A DNA stretch of 64,000 nt from Leptodesmis sichuanensis A121 (GCF_021379005.1 NZ_CP075171.1:806001-870000); one strand, 5' to 3'; numbered from the stretch's first letter, positions 42,564-52,320 are shown. Program-made: numbers and translations. The notes: generated by a model from the letters alone, not told the origin.

Positions 42564-44033
42564 CTACAGTTTTCGACGATTAAAGTCTAACTTGGCTCGT
42601 AGTTCTTCTTTAATCCGGCTGAGAATCGAGCGTTCATCTAGAGACTCAAGAATGCGAGTAACGACCGCTTTTGGCCCATCGGCTCCCCAGGAAGCTCCAT
42701 TCGCTAAATAAGCTTTGGCCACCTGCCCAATCCCATAGGAGGAAACTCCTGCCACTCCAGCTTGAGTCAGGGCCACCGAGGCATAGGCTGCCAGGGAAAC
42801 TCCTCCCGTGGCAGGGGCGGCGACTCCCAAGAGTCCTTTGAGGGAACTGAGTCCCAGGTTGGCTAGAAGTTCGCTGGCACTGATGCCGCCCATCGTCAGG
42901 GCAATTTTCCTGAGCAAGGCGAGAGCACCCTGTTGCGTCATGGGTAATCCATAAAGACGAGACAGAGAAACAATCATCGCCACATCAATCACAGCGCTAG
43001 TTACCAGATCCACTACGGCCACTGGGTTGAGGGCAACTGCCACAGCCTTCGTCATCACTCCATTCCAGATAATCTGATTGGCGCTTTGTTCCCGGATTGC
43101 CATCTTCCGTTGCACCAGGCGTTCGCTGATATCATCGGCAAACAGCATGGAGTTAATTGCTACCAGAGATTTTCCTTCACGATCGAGAATCTCCAGTATT
43201 TTCAACTTCAGGTCTTCAATCTGAGGTTTGCCTGTACTCATTTGAGCTACTACCCGGCCATCGGGACGCTTGACGGCTTTGGCCACCAGAGGAGAGGCTG
43301 CTGCCATGACAATTTCGTTCGGTGAAAGGAGTTCTTTGACTCGCTCATCCCGAATCTTGCGATAGATCATCTGGCGATCGGCATCGGGATACTGGTCGAT
43401 CTTGTTAAACACCAGAATGATTGGCTTGCTGACCTGTCTCAATTGCGACAACGCCTGATATTCCACCTTGGTCATATCCCCAGCCACAACAAACAGGATC
43501 AGATCCGCTTGTTGGGCCACCTGTCGCGCCAGGGCTTCCCGTGCTTCCCCCCCCACTTCATCAATGCCGGGAGTGTCAATCAATTCAATGTGAGCATCGC
43601 TGTTGGTGGGTAAGGTAACTCGCGTTAAGGAACGATCGCTGCCTGCCAGAGCTTCCCGTTTAATGAGCCAATCGGCGGTCTGGCGATCGCGGGTAACTCC
43701 ATGCGTCGGGCCTGTTTCAAAGATGGGTCGTCCCAACAGGGCATTGAGTAAAGAAGATTTACCCCGTCCTACCATGCCAAAGGCGGCGATATGAACCACC
43801 TGGCGATCGAGCTTATCCATCATCGATTCCAGGCCGTAAATCTCCGGCTCCAGCCCCTGGCGTTCTCTGGGGGTCAGGTCTAATCCGGCAACCAGGTTGT
43901 GTAAAACCGTTTGCGCCTGTCGGTAATTCAACTCTGCCTGAATATCGTCAAAGCTCAGAATCGCCTCATCCAGTTCATGGGTGACTTCAGGCGAAACAGA
44001 CGATCGGTGCGAATTTGGCGTGCGTTCAGACAT
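42564..44033 (-). CDS. Era-like GTPase with DUF697 C-terminal membrane domain
   Basis: 489 residues from ATG 44033 (a TTG at 44171 would add 46 poorly ordered residues). G domain: P-loop GMVGRGKSSLLNALLG, switch ELIDTPGIDEVGG, NKID in VFNKIDQY. The C-terminal part (about 330-480) has DUF697-type hydrophobic helices (VALNPVAVVDLVTSAVIDVAMI; GLLGVAAPATGGVSLAAYASVALTQ). Proteins of this kind are conserved in cyanobacteria; their role is unknown, possibly membrane or envelope homeostasis. Confidence 0.82.
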   Translation of the reverse strand: MSERTPNSHRSSVSPEVTHELDEAILSFDDIQAELNYRQAQTVLHNLVAGLDLTPRERQGLEPEIYGLESMMDKLDRQVVHIAAFGMVGRGKSSLLNALLGRPIFETGPTHGVTRDRQTADWLIKREALAGSDRSLTRVTLPTNSDAHIELIDTPGIDEVGGEAREALARQVAQQADLILFVVAGDMTKVEYQALSQLRQVSKPIILVFNKIDQYPDADRQMIYRKIRDERVKELLSPNEIVMAAASPLVAKAVKRPDGRVVAQMSTGKPQIEDLKLKILEILDREGKSLVAINSMLFADDISERLVQRKMAIREQSANQIIWNGVMTKAVAVALNPVAVVDLVTSAVIDVAMIVSLSRLYGLPMTQQGALALLRKIALTMGGISASELLANLGLSSLKGLLGVAAPATGGVSLAAYASVALTQAGVAGVSSYGIGQVAKAYLANGASWGADGPKAVVTRILESLDERSILSRIKEELRAKLDFNRRKL

Positions 44034-44260
44034 GGAACTCAAAGAAGGCGGAAGGGATAGGGCAGAGGGCAGATGTTGAAACAAATCATTCCCTTCTGAT
44101 CCTAGCCTGTCCTCATCTGTGCCTACCTCAAATCGTGAAATCTGTAGGCTGGTGCTAAGGCGATCTAGCAAAAACGTAGGATGCTTGAGTCTAATTGTTC
44201 ATTAGACTAGACAGTGGCGCAGGAGATGATTTCCCTAAGGGGAGCGATCGGGAGCAGGCC

Positions 44261-44653
44261 ATGAAGTTTCAAGAAGCCGTCCAGCAACAACGGGTGAAGT
44301 ACATCATCAGTAGTTATCGCTTAGGTGAAGTCAATTCCCAGGAGTTTGATAACTACCTGGAAATGCTGATGGCGCACTATCCCTTACCCCTGATTGAACT
44401 AGCGCTGGTAGAAACGCTGATCCAGAACTGGTTGCAGGTGCCGATGAAACGAGGGGATGAGTTTCTCGCTCAGGCCCACGAGCAACTGCAGATCTGGGAA
44501 CGACACGCCTTGATTCAAGCGGGAACGGCTCCGTGTGCGATCGCCAGCACCATTACCCGAGAACAGTTTCAGCAGATTACTAATCTGGATCCCAGCCCCA
44601 TTTTTGGTATGACTGACATCCCTCAGGCTGGAGACAGAGCCGCATCAGTTTGA
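44261..44653 (+). CDS. Conserved cyanobacterial protein of unknown function
   Basis: 130 residues from ATG 44261, six bases after GGAG. Helical and soluble. It begins MKFQEAVQQQRVKYIISSYR and includes YPLPLIELALVETLIQNW. I recall close relatives in many cyanobacteria but no known function. Its 3' end overlaps the convergent pyruvate kinase gene by 31 bp. Confidence 0.7.
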   Translation: MKFQEAVQQQRVKYIISSYRLGEVNSQEFDNYLEMLMAHYPLPLIELALVETLIQNWLQVPMKRGDEFLAQAHEQLQIWERHALIQAGTAPCAIASTITREQFQQITNLDPSPIFGMTDIPQAGDRAASV

Positions 44654-46407
44654 TGGGGAGTGGTGGTTCCGGCATAAATTAAGCCTCGTGGTATGTCGAG
44701 GGTGATGATCTCCCCATCCCGAATTGCGGAGGTCGCGTTTTTTATGCCAACAATGACCGGAACACTGAGGCGTAATCCAATCACAGCGGCATGGCTGGTC
44801 AAACTACCATCCTCGGTGATAATGCCAGCAGCTTTGCGAATCGCATCGACCATATCTGCCGTGGTACTGGTCGCAACCAGAATTTCTCCAGCCGGAAAGT
44901 TGCTGGCATCAGAAGCGGTGTGAACAATCCGCGCTCTGCCACTGACCAATCCCTGACCAATGCCGATGCCTCGACCGCGAATCGCCGTCACCACTTCCAC
45001 TTTGATCAAGTCTGTAGATCCAGAAACTCCCTGTAATGTGCCTGCGGTCATAACGACCAGATCGCCTTCCTTGAGCAGGTCTTTTTCCTGAGCCACGTTA
45101 ACGGCGGCCTGGAACGTTTGCCCCGTTGAGGGTAAATCCAGTACCAGCAGTGGCTTCACGCCCCAGACCAGTTGCAGTTGACGAGCCACATCGACATGAG
45201 GAGTGACAGCCAGAATCGGTTTTTGAGGCCGAAACTTGGAGACGTTGCGGGCTGTGGCTCCGGTCTTGGTCAAGGTCATGATTGCGGCGGCATCCAGTTG
45301 TTCGGCAATGCGTCCGACGGCTTGACTGATGGCGTTGGGGATCGATCGCCCACTGTCTTCGATCGTCCGCTTATCTGGCTCCTGTTCGATCCGCAGAGCA
45401 ATCTGAGCCATTGTTTTTACAGCTTCGATGGGAAACTTGCCGACTGCCGTTTCATTGGACAGCATCACCGCATCCGTGCCATCCAGAATCGCGTTGGCCA
45501 CGTCGGATACCTCTGCACGGGTGGGACGGGGACTATGCACCATGCTATCCAGCATCTGAGTGGCTGTGATTACGGGAATTCCGATCCGGTTCGCAGTGGT
45601 AATCAGACGTTTTTGCAGGATCGGCACATCCTCGGCAGGCAGTTCCACGCCCAGATCTCCCCGGGCAATCATCACGCCATCGCTGATCGAGAGAATCGCT
45701 TCCATTTCCTGGATGGCTTCGTGCTTCTCAATCTTGACGATCACAGGAACCTGTTTGCCAGCGGCTGAAATCAGTTCTTTAATTTCCAGCACATCTTGCG
45801 GATTTCGGACAAAACTGAGGGCGACCCAATCCACCCCCTGATCCAGGCCAAAGGTCAGGTCTTTCTTATCCTTGTCGGTGAGTGCCTTAATGGAGAGGTA
45901 AACACCGGGGAAGTTCACCCCTTTGTTATTAGAAAGTACACCGCCAACCATCACCTGGCAGTGCAATTCTCCTGCCGATCGCTTGACTTCTTCCACCCGC
46001 ATCTCCACGCGGCCATCGTCCAGCAAAATCACTGCGCCTTCTGGAACTTCATCGGCCAGCGGTTCATAGGTCACGGAACTCATTGCTTGATTGCCGATCA
46101 TCTGATGGCTGGTGAGAATGAATCGATCACCCTTTTTCAGCACAATAGAGCCATCTGCAAATCGTCCCAGCCGAATTTTTGGCCCCTGCAAGTCTTGCAG
46201 AATGCCAACGGGTTGGTTGAGTTCAAAGGAGGTTTGCCGAATCAGCCGGATGCTGCGCTGATGATCGTCATGGGTGCCGTGGGAAAAGTTCAACCGGAGA
46301 GTGGTAGCACCTGCTTCAATCAAATCCCGTAGTACTTCTGGGCTACTGGTAGCAGGACCAATGGTCGCAACAATTTTCGTTCGACGCTGAGAGGCTGGCA
46401 ATTGCAT
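44623..46407 (-). CDS. pyk: Pyruvate kinase with C-terminal PEP-utiliser domain
   Basis: 594 residues. It converts PEP and ADP to pyruvate and ATP. TKIVATIGPATSS at the start, LNFSHGTHDDH, signature VKIEKHEAI with the catalytic Lys, RGDLGVELP and ATQMLDSM. The last about 110 residues are a PEP-utiliser mobile domain (GSLTSHAAVIGLRLSVPVIVG), found in many cyanobacterial and Bacillus enzymes. Start ATG 46407; repeat copy F lies just upstream. Confidence 0.95.
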   Translation of the reverse strand: MQLPASQRRTKIVATIGPATSSPEVLRDLIEAGATTLRLNFSHGTHDDHQRSIRLIRQTSFELNQPVGILQDLQGPKIRLGRFADGSIVLKKGDRFILTSHQMIGNQAMSSVTYEPLADEVPEGAVILLDDGRVEMRVEEVKRSAGELHCQVMVGGVLSNNKGVNFPGVYLSIKALTDKDKKDLTFGLDQGVDWVALSFVRNPQDVLEIKELISAAGKQVPVIVKIEKHEAIQEMEAILSISDGVMIARGDLGVELPAEDVPILQKRLITTANRIGIPVITATQMLDSMVHSPRPTRAEVSDVANAILDGTDAVMLSNETAVGKFPIEAVKTMAQIALRIEQEPDKRTIEDSGRSIPNAISQAVGRIAEQLDAAAIMTLTKTGATARNVSKFRPQKPILAVTPHVDVARQLQLVWGVKPLLVLDLPSTGQTFQAAVNVAQEKDLLKEGDLVVMTAGTLQGVSGSTDLIKVEVVTAIRGRGIGIGQGLVSGRARIVHTASDASNFPAGEILVATSTTADMVDAIRKAAGIITEDGSLTSHAAVIGLRLSVPVIVGIKNATSAIRDGEIITLDIPRGLIYAGTTTPHQTDAALSPA

Positions 46408-46443
46408 GGATGGTGGTATGGAGTTATGAAACTGGGAGGCTAT

Positions 46444-46516
46444 TAAACCCTGTCCAAGTCCAGAACCGTACTTTTTCCAGTGGGAAAACGACCGTTCTCT
46501 CGCTGGACTTGGTTTA
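46444..46516 (-). repeat. 72-bp nested palindromic repeat, copy F
   Basis: TAAACCCTGTCCAAGTCC...GCTGGACTTGGTTTA; 37 bp before the pyk start, forward in the sense of pyk transcription. Confidence 0.87.
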
Positions 46517-46562
46517 TCTCACCCAGCAAAGGGATAGTATCACGTTATTGGAGCAATTCAAG

Positions 46563-47855
46563 TTACCACTCTTGCAAGGCGATCGCAACTCCCCGACGTA
46601 ATTCCTGAGAAAGATTTTGATTGGTTTGCAAACCGGTTAAACGCTCATAAGCCGTGGGAGCATCCAGGATTTTCAGGGCGACAATGGCATGCAGCCGCAC
46701 CCGATCGTCCTGATCTGCTAACAATTGAATCAATGGTTCCAGTGCCTGGGGTTGCTTCAGATGACCCAGCATCAGGGCGATCGCCTGCCGCAGTTGGGGA
46801 TGGTGTTGAATCAGGTGCAGGGAGGACAAACTCTCCAGCAGTCCCTGAGTGGCAATCGCTTGTAGCGCGGGATCAGGCCAGTGGCCCAGAGTTTCGACAA
46901 TCTCTTGATAAATTTCGAATGGGTAAGCCAGAGAATGATCCAACAACAGACTCTGCAAAGCCGTTAGCGCTGCTTGAGAACCAATCCAGCCGAGCGCACG
47001 AATGCTGTCTCGTTGTAAAGCAGGTGGCGTGTAGGGCGATCGCAACACGCGCACCAGAGGTGGAATTCCCACATCCAGACCTAATCGACCCAGAGCCAGG
47101 GCGGCCTGTTGACAAATACTGAGATCAATATCCCACAAACTTTCAGCCAGCCAATCGACGAGAGGTAGTTCATCAGCCAAGTCTGGATAAGAGCCTAAGC
47201 TTGAGATGGCTGCACGACGAACAGAAGCTACTGGATCTTTGAGGGATGGCACCAAAGCCTGGGCAATTTGCCGATCTCGGAAGGTACTAAGGGCTGCGAT
47301 CGCCAGGGTACGAACGTTAGCCTGAGAATCCTGCAGAACCGTCATCAGGGGGGGGATCACCTCCGGATGGTGAATTTGAGCGAGTGCCTGTAATGCCAGA
47401 ACCCGTGTGTCTTCCTGCCCCAGTAGAGCGGTCAACACTGGAATGGTGGCAGTCCCTAAATTAGCCAGAGCATCGGCTGCGATCGCGCTCAATTCCTCAT
47501 CTTCATCTTGCAGTAAGGTGGCTAACACCTGAATAGCAGCGGGATCATTACAGGTGCCCAGAATCCGGGCGGCAAACCAGCGGCTGTCGATCGCGGCCTG
47601 TTCACTATGAATCAGGGCAGTTAAGGGGGCAATCATCGCACCTCCCAGAACTGGAAACACTTTGGCAATTTCCCAGCGTTCCTGAAAGTCCCCCAACTCT
47701 AATACATTCAACCCAAAGTCGATCAATGCAGCGATCTCAGCTTCGGTCATTTCAGCAACAGGCTGACGCTGAAGCTGTTCCTGTAGACACTCGACTACCT
47801 GTGCCCAATTGTTGTGAGCAACTGCCTCGCTGGCTTGATCCACCCAATTAGACAT
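46563..47855 (-). CDS. HEAT-repeat protein
   Basis: 430 residues from ATG 47855; a longer frame to 47954 would run into the arsR gene. It is almost wholly made of about 30-residue HEAT/PBS-lyase-like repeats (for example DSRWFAARILG, LSAIAADALANLG, VRRAAISSLGSYPDL, DRVRLHAIVALKIL). In cyanobacteria these serve as scaffolds or phycobilin lyases; no lyase-specific residues are recognised. It starts 5 bp after the arsR stop, so the two form an operon. Confidence 0.8.
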   Translation of the reverse strand: MSNWVDQASEAVAHNNWAQVVECLQEQLQRQPVAEMTEAEIAALIDFGLNVLELGDFQERWEIAKVFPVLGGAMIAPLTALIHSEQAAIDSRWFAARILGTCNDPAAIQVLATLLQDEDEELSAIAADALANLGTATIPVLTALLGQEDTRVLALQALAQIHHPEVIPPLMTVLQDSQANVRTLAIAALSTFRDRQIAQALVPSLKDPVASVRRAAISSLGSYPDLADELPLVDWLAESLWDIDLSICQQAALALGRLGLDVGIPPLVRVLRSPYTPPALQRDSIRALGWIGSQAALTALQSLLLDHSLAYPFEIYQEIVETLGHWPDPALQAIATQGLLESLSSLHLIQHHPQLRQAIALMLGHLKQPQALEPLIQLLADQDDRVRLHAIVALKILDAPTAYERLTGLQTNQNLSQELRRGVAIALQEW

Positions 47856-47859
47856 GGAT

Positions 47860-48213
47860 CTACTGTTTCCCAACAAAGCTAAAGGCACGAAAGTTCTGAG
47901 CCTGCTGCTCAATCCGACGGGCCAGACGATCGCAGACCAGATTACAAAGTTCAAAAATCAGGTCATCTTCCACGCTGTAGTATGCCTGGGTGCCTTCACT
48001 ACGACGGCTGAGAATGCCCGCCTGCACCATGACTTTCAGATGCTTAGAAACATTAGCCTGACTGGTTCCCGTGGCTTCGACCAGATCTTGCACGCACTTT
48101 TCGCCATCGCGTAACAGATTCAGGATACGGAGCCGCATCGGTTCACCTAAAACACCGAAGTATTCAGCCAGTTGCTGAACCACCTCTTGCGGAACGGGCG
48201 GGGGAGAGGGCAT
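47860..48213 (-). CDS. ArsR/SmtB-family transcriptional regulator
   Basis: 117 residues. Winged-helix DNA-binding domain with recognition helix GTSQANVSKHLKVM and wing ILSRRSEGTQAYYSV. The CxC metal site of ArsR is reduced to one Cys (GEKCVQDL), so metal sensing by that site is doubtful. It is first in an operon with the HEAT-repeat gene and likely autoregulated. ATG 48213. Confidence 0.88.
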   Translation of the reverse strand: MPSPPPVPQEVVQQLAEYFGVLGEPMRLRILNLLRDGEKCVQDLVEATGTSQANVSKHLKVMVQAGILSRRSEGTQAYYSVEDDLIFELCNLVCDRLARRIEQQAQNFRAFSFVGKQ

Positions 48214-48350
48214 GGGTTGTTGGTGTGAGAGGAACTGATCCCCAGATTGTAGCCAGTCACTTTCTCTACTGCAAGAGTGTGGAGACTGAATAGAGGATTT
48301 TTCACCAGCCTGTTGCAGGCTTTGATCTGGAAGATTGGGGAGAATCCACC

Positions 48351-48884
48351 TTAAGCAGGTGCAATTCGCATTAGAGGTTGATTATATTCCACAGGTTCGC
48401 CGTTCTGCACGAGAATTTCAATCACTTCCCCAGCCACTTCCGATTCAATTTCATTCATCAGCTTCATGGCCTCAATAATGCAGACTGTCTGCCCCACACG
48501 AATGCGATCGCCCACATCCACAAAGGGTGGTTCATCAGGAGCGGGAGCGCGGTAGAAGGTGCCAACCATCGGGGAGAGAATTTCAGTCCAACGGCGATCG
48601 TTGGTGGGAGGAAAAGCGGCAGGAACAGATGGACTGCCCCCCTCCGGGGGTTTCGCTTCGACGGAAGTGGGGGGAGCAACCGGAACCGTCGCTGGCAATG
48701 TTCCAGGCAATCCCGCTTCAGCCCCTGCAATTCGATGTAATCCCGATGTTAAAAGCTGCTCATCAGCCCGTAAGCCCCGCCGGACTGTTAGCTCAAAGTC
48801 ATCACTTTTTAGCGTCAACTCCGCAATATCCATCTGATTGATGGCTGTTAGCAATTCGCGGAGTTCATTTAAATTTAACGACAC
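48351..48884 (-). CDS. accB: Biotin carboxyl carrier protein of acetyl-CoA carboxylase
   Basis: 177 residues. N-terminal helix, Pro/Ala-rich linker (about 55-95) and biotinyl domain with EAMKLMNEIE, whose Lys carries biotin. It carries CO2 to acetyl-CoA in fatty-acid synthesis. Start GTG 48884. It follows efp by 59 bp in the order efp-accB, as in many cyanobacteria, so probably an operon. Confidence 0.94.
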   Translation of the reverse strand: MSLNLNELRELLTAINQMDIAELTLKSDDFELTVRRGLRADEQLLTSGLHRIAGAEAGLPGTLPATVPVAPPTSVEAKPPEGGSPSVPAAFPPTNDRRWTEILSPMVGTFYRAPAPDEPPFVDVGDRIRVGQTVCIIEAMKLMNEIESEVAGEVIEILVQNGEPVEYNQPLMRIAPA

Positions 48885-48943
48885 AACTATCGCAAACCTC
48901 TTACTTAGGAGCTAAGAATCAGGAGTCAGGGATGTACGGAAAT

Positions 48944-49504
48944 TTAAGATTCCCGGCCCAGATAAGCATCTGTTCGGGTATCAATTTTAATTTTTTCTCC
49001 GATCGATATAAATAGTGGCACCATCACCTGAGCGCCCGTTTCCACGATCGCTGGCTTCGTCCCTCCCGTAGCCGTATCTCCTTTCACACCGGGATCCGTT
49101 TGCGTCACTTCCAGCACAACGGAGTTCGGCAATTCGACTTCCAGCACCTGATCATTCCAGCGCACCACGTTCGCCTCCATGCCTTCCTTCAGGTACTTGA
49201 CGCGATCGCCAATCTGACTGGCATTCAAGCGGGTTTCTTCATACGTCTCCATATCCATAAACACGAAGTCATCCCCATCTTTGTAGGTATGTTGCATCGT
49301 GCTTTTTTCTAGATTGGCTTGAGGAACCGTTTCCCCTGCTCGGAACGTGCGCTCCACCACATTACCCGTTTGCACGTTCTTCAACTTGGTGCGGACAAAC
49401 GCGGCCCCTTTTCCAGGCTTAACGTGTAAAAATTCCACAACTCGCCAGACTCCGCCGTCTAGCTCAATGCTTACGCCTGGTCGAAAATCGTTACTAGAAA
49501 TCAT
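48944..49504 (-). CDS. efp: Translation elongation factor P
   Basis: 186 residues, full length. Domain I tip loop [17 protein letters not shown] contains the Lys that may be modified; [20 protein letters not shown] is the conserved C-terminal signature. It relieves ribosome stalling at polyproline, relevant here because several proteins in the window carry Pro runs (CobA-HemD linker, Uma2-like tail). Start ATG 49504; upstream of accB. Confidence 0.95.
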   Translation of the reverse strand: MISSNDFRPGVSIELDGGVWRVVEFLHVKPGKGAAFVRTKLKNVQTGNVVERTFRAGETVPQANLEKSTMQHTYKDGDDFVFMDMETYEETRLNASQIGDRVKYLKEGMEANVVRWNDQVLEVELPNSVVLEVTQTDPGVKGDTATGGTKPAIVETGAQVMVPLFISIGEKIKIDTRTDAYLGRES

Positions 49505-49583
49505 TAGTCTTGAGTATTAAAGAAAATGATTGGCACCCCATTTTACCGCTCCGATGGACGCATCGGTCAGTTGAACTAGCTAT

Positions 49584-50423
49584 TTACTTTGGGGGTTGTT
49601 GAATTGAAGCCGGAGTTAGCAACTGCAAGTTTTGAATTGAATCCGGTTTTGGCTGTACTTCTACAAATCGCCCATTGCTCCAGTTTCCTACCATACGAGT
49701 GCCATTGGTCAGGGTATACACTCCCCTACCGATCTGCCGACCAGATCGAAATTCTCCCTCGTAGCGCACTCCAGAAGGAAATAAGCAAACGGCAGTTCCA
49801 TTCAGCCAGTCATCGTGAAATGTGCCCTCGCAACGAATGCCATTTGCTAAAGTCAATACTCCTCTGCCCTGCTTCTGGTTGTTCTGAAACATCCCGTCAT
49901 ATCGATTTCCAGTGGGATAAGTGCAGGTACCAGGGCCATTTAATGCATCGTCCTGGAATGTTCCCTGACAACGGGTGCCATTTTTATAGATAAACACTCC
50001 CCGACCTGCTCGTTTGCCATTACGAAACTCTCCCTCGTAACGATTGCCGCTGGGAAAGACACACGTTCCTTTGCCTTCTAAGAAATCATTTTTGAATTGC
50101 CCTTCACAGCGGGCACCATTGGCAAACGTAAATACTCCTTTTCCTTGCCGCCTACCGCCGTAAAGTTCACCTTCATAACGGTTGCCACTGGGGAATTCAC
50201 ATTTTGCTTTGCCATAAATCACTCCATCCCGGTCTTTTCCCTCACAGTAATTACTGGCCAGAATCAAGGATGACTCCGCATGAGCCGGAAATACTGTGCC
50301 AGTTCCAACCATGCCGGGAATACTGATTATAGACAGCCAAACTGTCGCCAATGTCCATTTGCTGAAAGGGGTTCTCATGTGCCGACCCAGGTATTCAGGG
50401 ACTTGATGTAACCGTTTACGCAT
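49584..50423 (-). CDS. Secreted MORN-repeat protein with paired cysteines
   Basis: 279 residues from ATG 50423; a longer frame to 50603 adds 60 residues without signal character. Signal peptide or membrane segment, then AHAES. The mature part is about eight MORN repeats (for example NRYEGEFRNGKRAGRGVFIY). They alternate: one type has RYEGEF, the next RC(E/Q)GTF...C(F/V/T)(F/Y)P. This gives a 46-residue super-repeat with two Cys each, which could form disulfides in the periplasm. Function unknown; MORN repeats often bind membranes or scaffold enzymes. Confidence 0.8.
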   Translation of the reverse strand: MRKRLHQVPEYLGRHMRTPFSKWTLATVWLSIISIPGMVGTGTVFPAHAESSLILASNYCEGKDRDGVIYGKAKCEFPSGNRYEGELYGGRRQGKGVFTFANGARCEGQFKNDFLEGKGTCVFPSGNRYEGEFRNGKRAGRGVFIYKNGTRCQGTFQDDALNGPGTCTYPTGNRYDGMFQNNQKQGRGVLTLANGIRCEGTFHDDWLNGTAVCLFPSGVRYEGEFRSGRQIGRGVYTLTNGTRMVGNWSNGRFVEVQPKPDSIQNLQLLTPASIQQPPK

Positions 50424-50710
50424 GAATCCGTAGCCTTTCGGTGTCTTGTGAGATAGGATACGGAATTGGGGAAACTTCTCCTCACCCTTTGGATAGAAAT
50501 AAATCAGGCAGGAGTACTCGAAAAATGACCGCTTCGATTTACAATTTGTTTCGGTTCTTAACGGGTCAGTTTCCCTGACAAAATTTCCGTCAGGATTAGT
50601 CATTTGTCAAGTATTAAGGACACGATCGAGAGAACAAAACCTTGTATTAAAGCGCTTTTAGAAAGTTTTCTAGCCGAAAGAATTGATGGGTGCTTCGTCA
50701 ACTTAACACT

Positions 50711-50779
50711 AGATCCAACCAGAAAATAAGGATTTCCCTGCCAGGAAAGCTTAAGCTTCTGGACTTACCCACGGTTTAT
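50711..50779 (+). repeat. Probable decayed copy G of the 72-bp repeat
   Basis: AGATCCAACCAG...GCTTCTGGACTTACCCACGGTTTA keeps the right arm and spacing of the family but the left arm and loop have diverged. Located 66 bp before the DUF3370 gene. Confidence 0.5.
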
Positions 50780-50844
50780 CTAGCCAGAAAGGATTATTGA
50801 ATCAGCCAGACAAACTTCTCTAGAGGATTCATTCAGGTTCGCTC

Positions 50845-52299
50845 ATGTTGTCGATTCTTCCATTAATCACACTCGCACAAGCTGTTCCAACGCCTGCTTC
50901 ATTGCCTTATCAGGCTCCTAGAATTGCCCCACAAGCAGTCACACTTCCTCGGGAGTCCTTACCTTCCCAAGAAATTCTGCAAACCCAGGAAGTATTCCAA
51001 CCCCAGGAGATCCGGCCTCTTCCTGGAAAACTGGATACAGTTCCAGTGCTGAATAGCAACAGCCCGGAAGTGGTACAAACAGAAGGCATCCTGATATCTA
51101 CCTTTCCCCCAACTGGAAAAGCCCTCCCATCAGCTCATTTAAACTTTCCATTTCAAGGGCGGTTTGATGTTTTCGCCCACCACATTGCCAGATCCAGTAC
51201 TCCCCCTCTGCGAACGCTATTTCACGGCATTCTTCTGAACAATCCCACCTCTCAACCCATCCGAGTGGAGGTGTTACAGGGGGCGACCTATTTGACTCGC
51301 CCCGATGCCTCCTTTGTGTCCTTACCTTCTTATGTGGATGATCCCCTGGGAACCGTTTATGCAGGGCCAGGAAGCCGCGTGATGAATGACCTGTTACGAG
51401 GTCGTCGTCAGGGAGCCTTGCCTCGTGAAATTATTATTCAACCAGGGCAAAATGAGATGCTTCTGAATCTTCCCATTCCAGTTGGAGGAATTCCCGGTTC
51501 CAATGGTCGCACGACGCTGGTTCGGTTACGCAGCAATGGGCCAGTGTATGCAGCCAGTCTGGCGATGTATGCCCCAACTGGGCCAGAGGGACGAGAACGG
51601 GCACCCACCACTGAAGAGTGGCAAACACTTTTGGTGCGGGGAGGACTGGCTGGGCCGCGTGATATTCCACCTACCCCTCCGAATGCCAATGTGGAGAGGG
51701 TGTTTTACGGGCGAGTGGCTGGAGTTGCCGTTGGTTCCCAGTGGCAGGCGAAGTTAACAGATAGTGCGAAGGCTGACCAGTTGACGATTCCCAAAAAAGG
51801 GCGGGCCTTTTCCTACGGGTTAAGTACGCTTTACCGGGGAACCCTGGGAACTGGCCAAATTCAGAGTGCCAAGCTGCTGACCCGGTATCCTGATACGGCC
51901 TATCAAGCTCATGGGAATTATGGGGTGGAGTATAACCTCACCTTGCCGCTTTACAATCCCACCAAACAGGTACAGACGGTAGCTTTGACGATTCAAACAC
52001 CGCTTAAGGATGACAAGAATAAAGGGGGATTGTTATTCTTCAATCCACCGGAAAACCGGGTGTTTTTCCGAGGGCCAGTCCGGATTCGGTATACGGATGA
52101 TCAGGGAAAAGTTCAGACCCGCTACGTGCATGTGACGCAGCAGCGCGGTCAGGAGGGGGATCCTTTGATTGTGCTGAATATGCGGGGGGGCGATCGCCGG
52201 ACAGTACAAGTTGACTTTCTGTATCCACCCGATTCCACACCACCGCAAGTACTCACGGTGAAGACAATGGAAGACATCAAGGATGCCAGTGCGAAGTAA
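50845..52299 (+). CDS. DUF3370 domain-containing protein
   Basis: 484 residues. A short hydrophobic N-terminus (MLSILPLITLAQA) fits a signal peptide with little charge. After a Pro/Gln-rich stretch, a DUF3370 domain runs to the end (LNFPFQGRFDVFAHHIAR, YKLTLP-like strands, RYVHVTQQRG). The family is restricted to cyanobacteria as far as I know and has no assigned role; probably exported. PlsC starts 22 bp later, so they may be co-transcribed. Confidence 0.8.
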   Translation: MLSILPLITLAQAVPTPASLPYQAPRIAPQAVTLPRESLPSQEILQTQEVFQPQEIRPLPGKLDTVPVLNSNSPEVVQTEGILISTFPPTGKALPSAHLNFPFQGRFDVFAHHIARSSTPPLRTLFHGILLNNPTSQPIRVEVLQGATYLTRPDASFVSLPSYVDDPLGTVYAGPGSRVMNDLLRGRRQGALPREIIIQPGQNEMLLNLPIPVGGIPGSNGRTTLVRLRSNGPVYAASLAMYAPTGPEGRERAPTTEEWQTLLVRGGLAGPRDIPPTPPNANVERVFYGRVAGVAVGSQWQAKLTDSAKADQLTIPKKGRAFSYGLSTLYRGTLGTGQIQSAKLLTRYPDTAYQAHGNYGVEYNLTLPLYNPTKQVQTVALTIQTPLKDDKNKGGLLFFNPPENRVFFRGPVRIRYTDDQGKVQTRYVHVTQQRGQEGDPLIVLNMRGGDRRTVQVDFLYPPDSTPPQVLTVKTMEDIKDASAK

Positions 52300-52320
52300 T
52301 CGATCATTCAGAGGCTCGTT

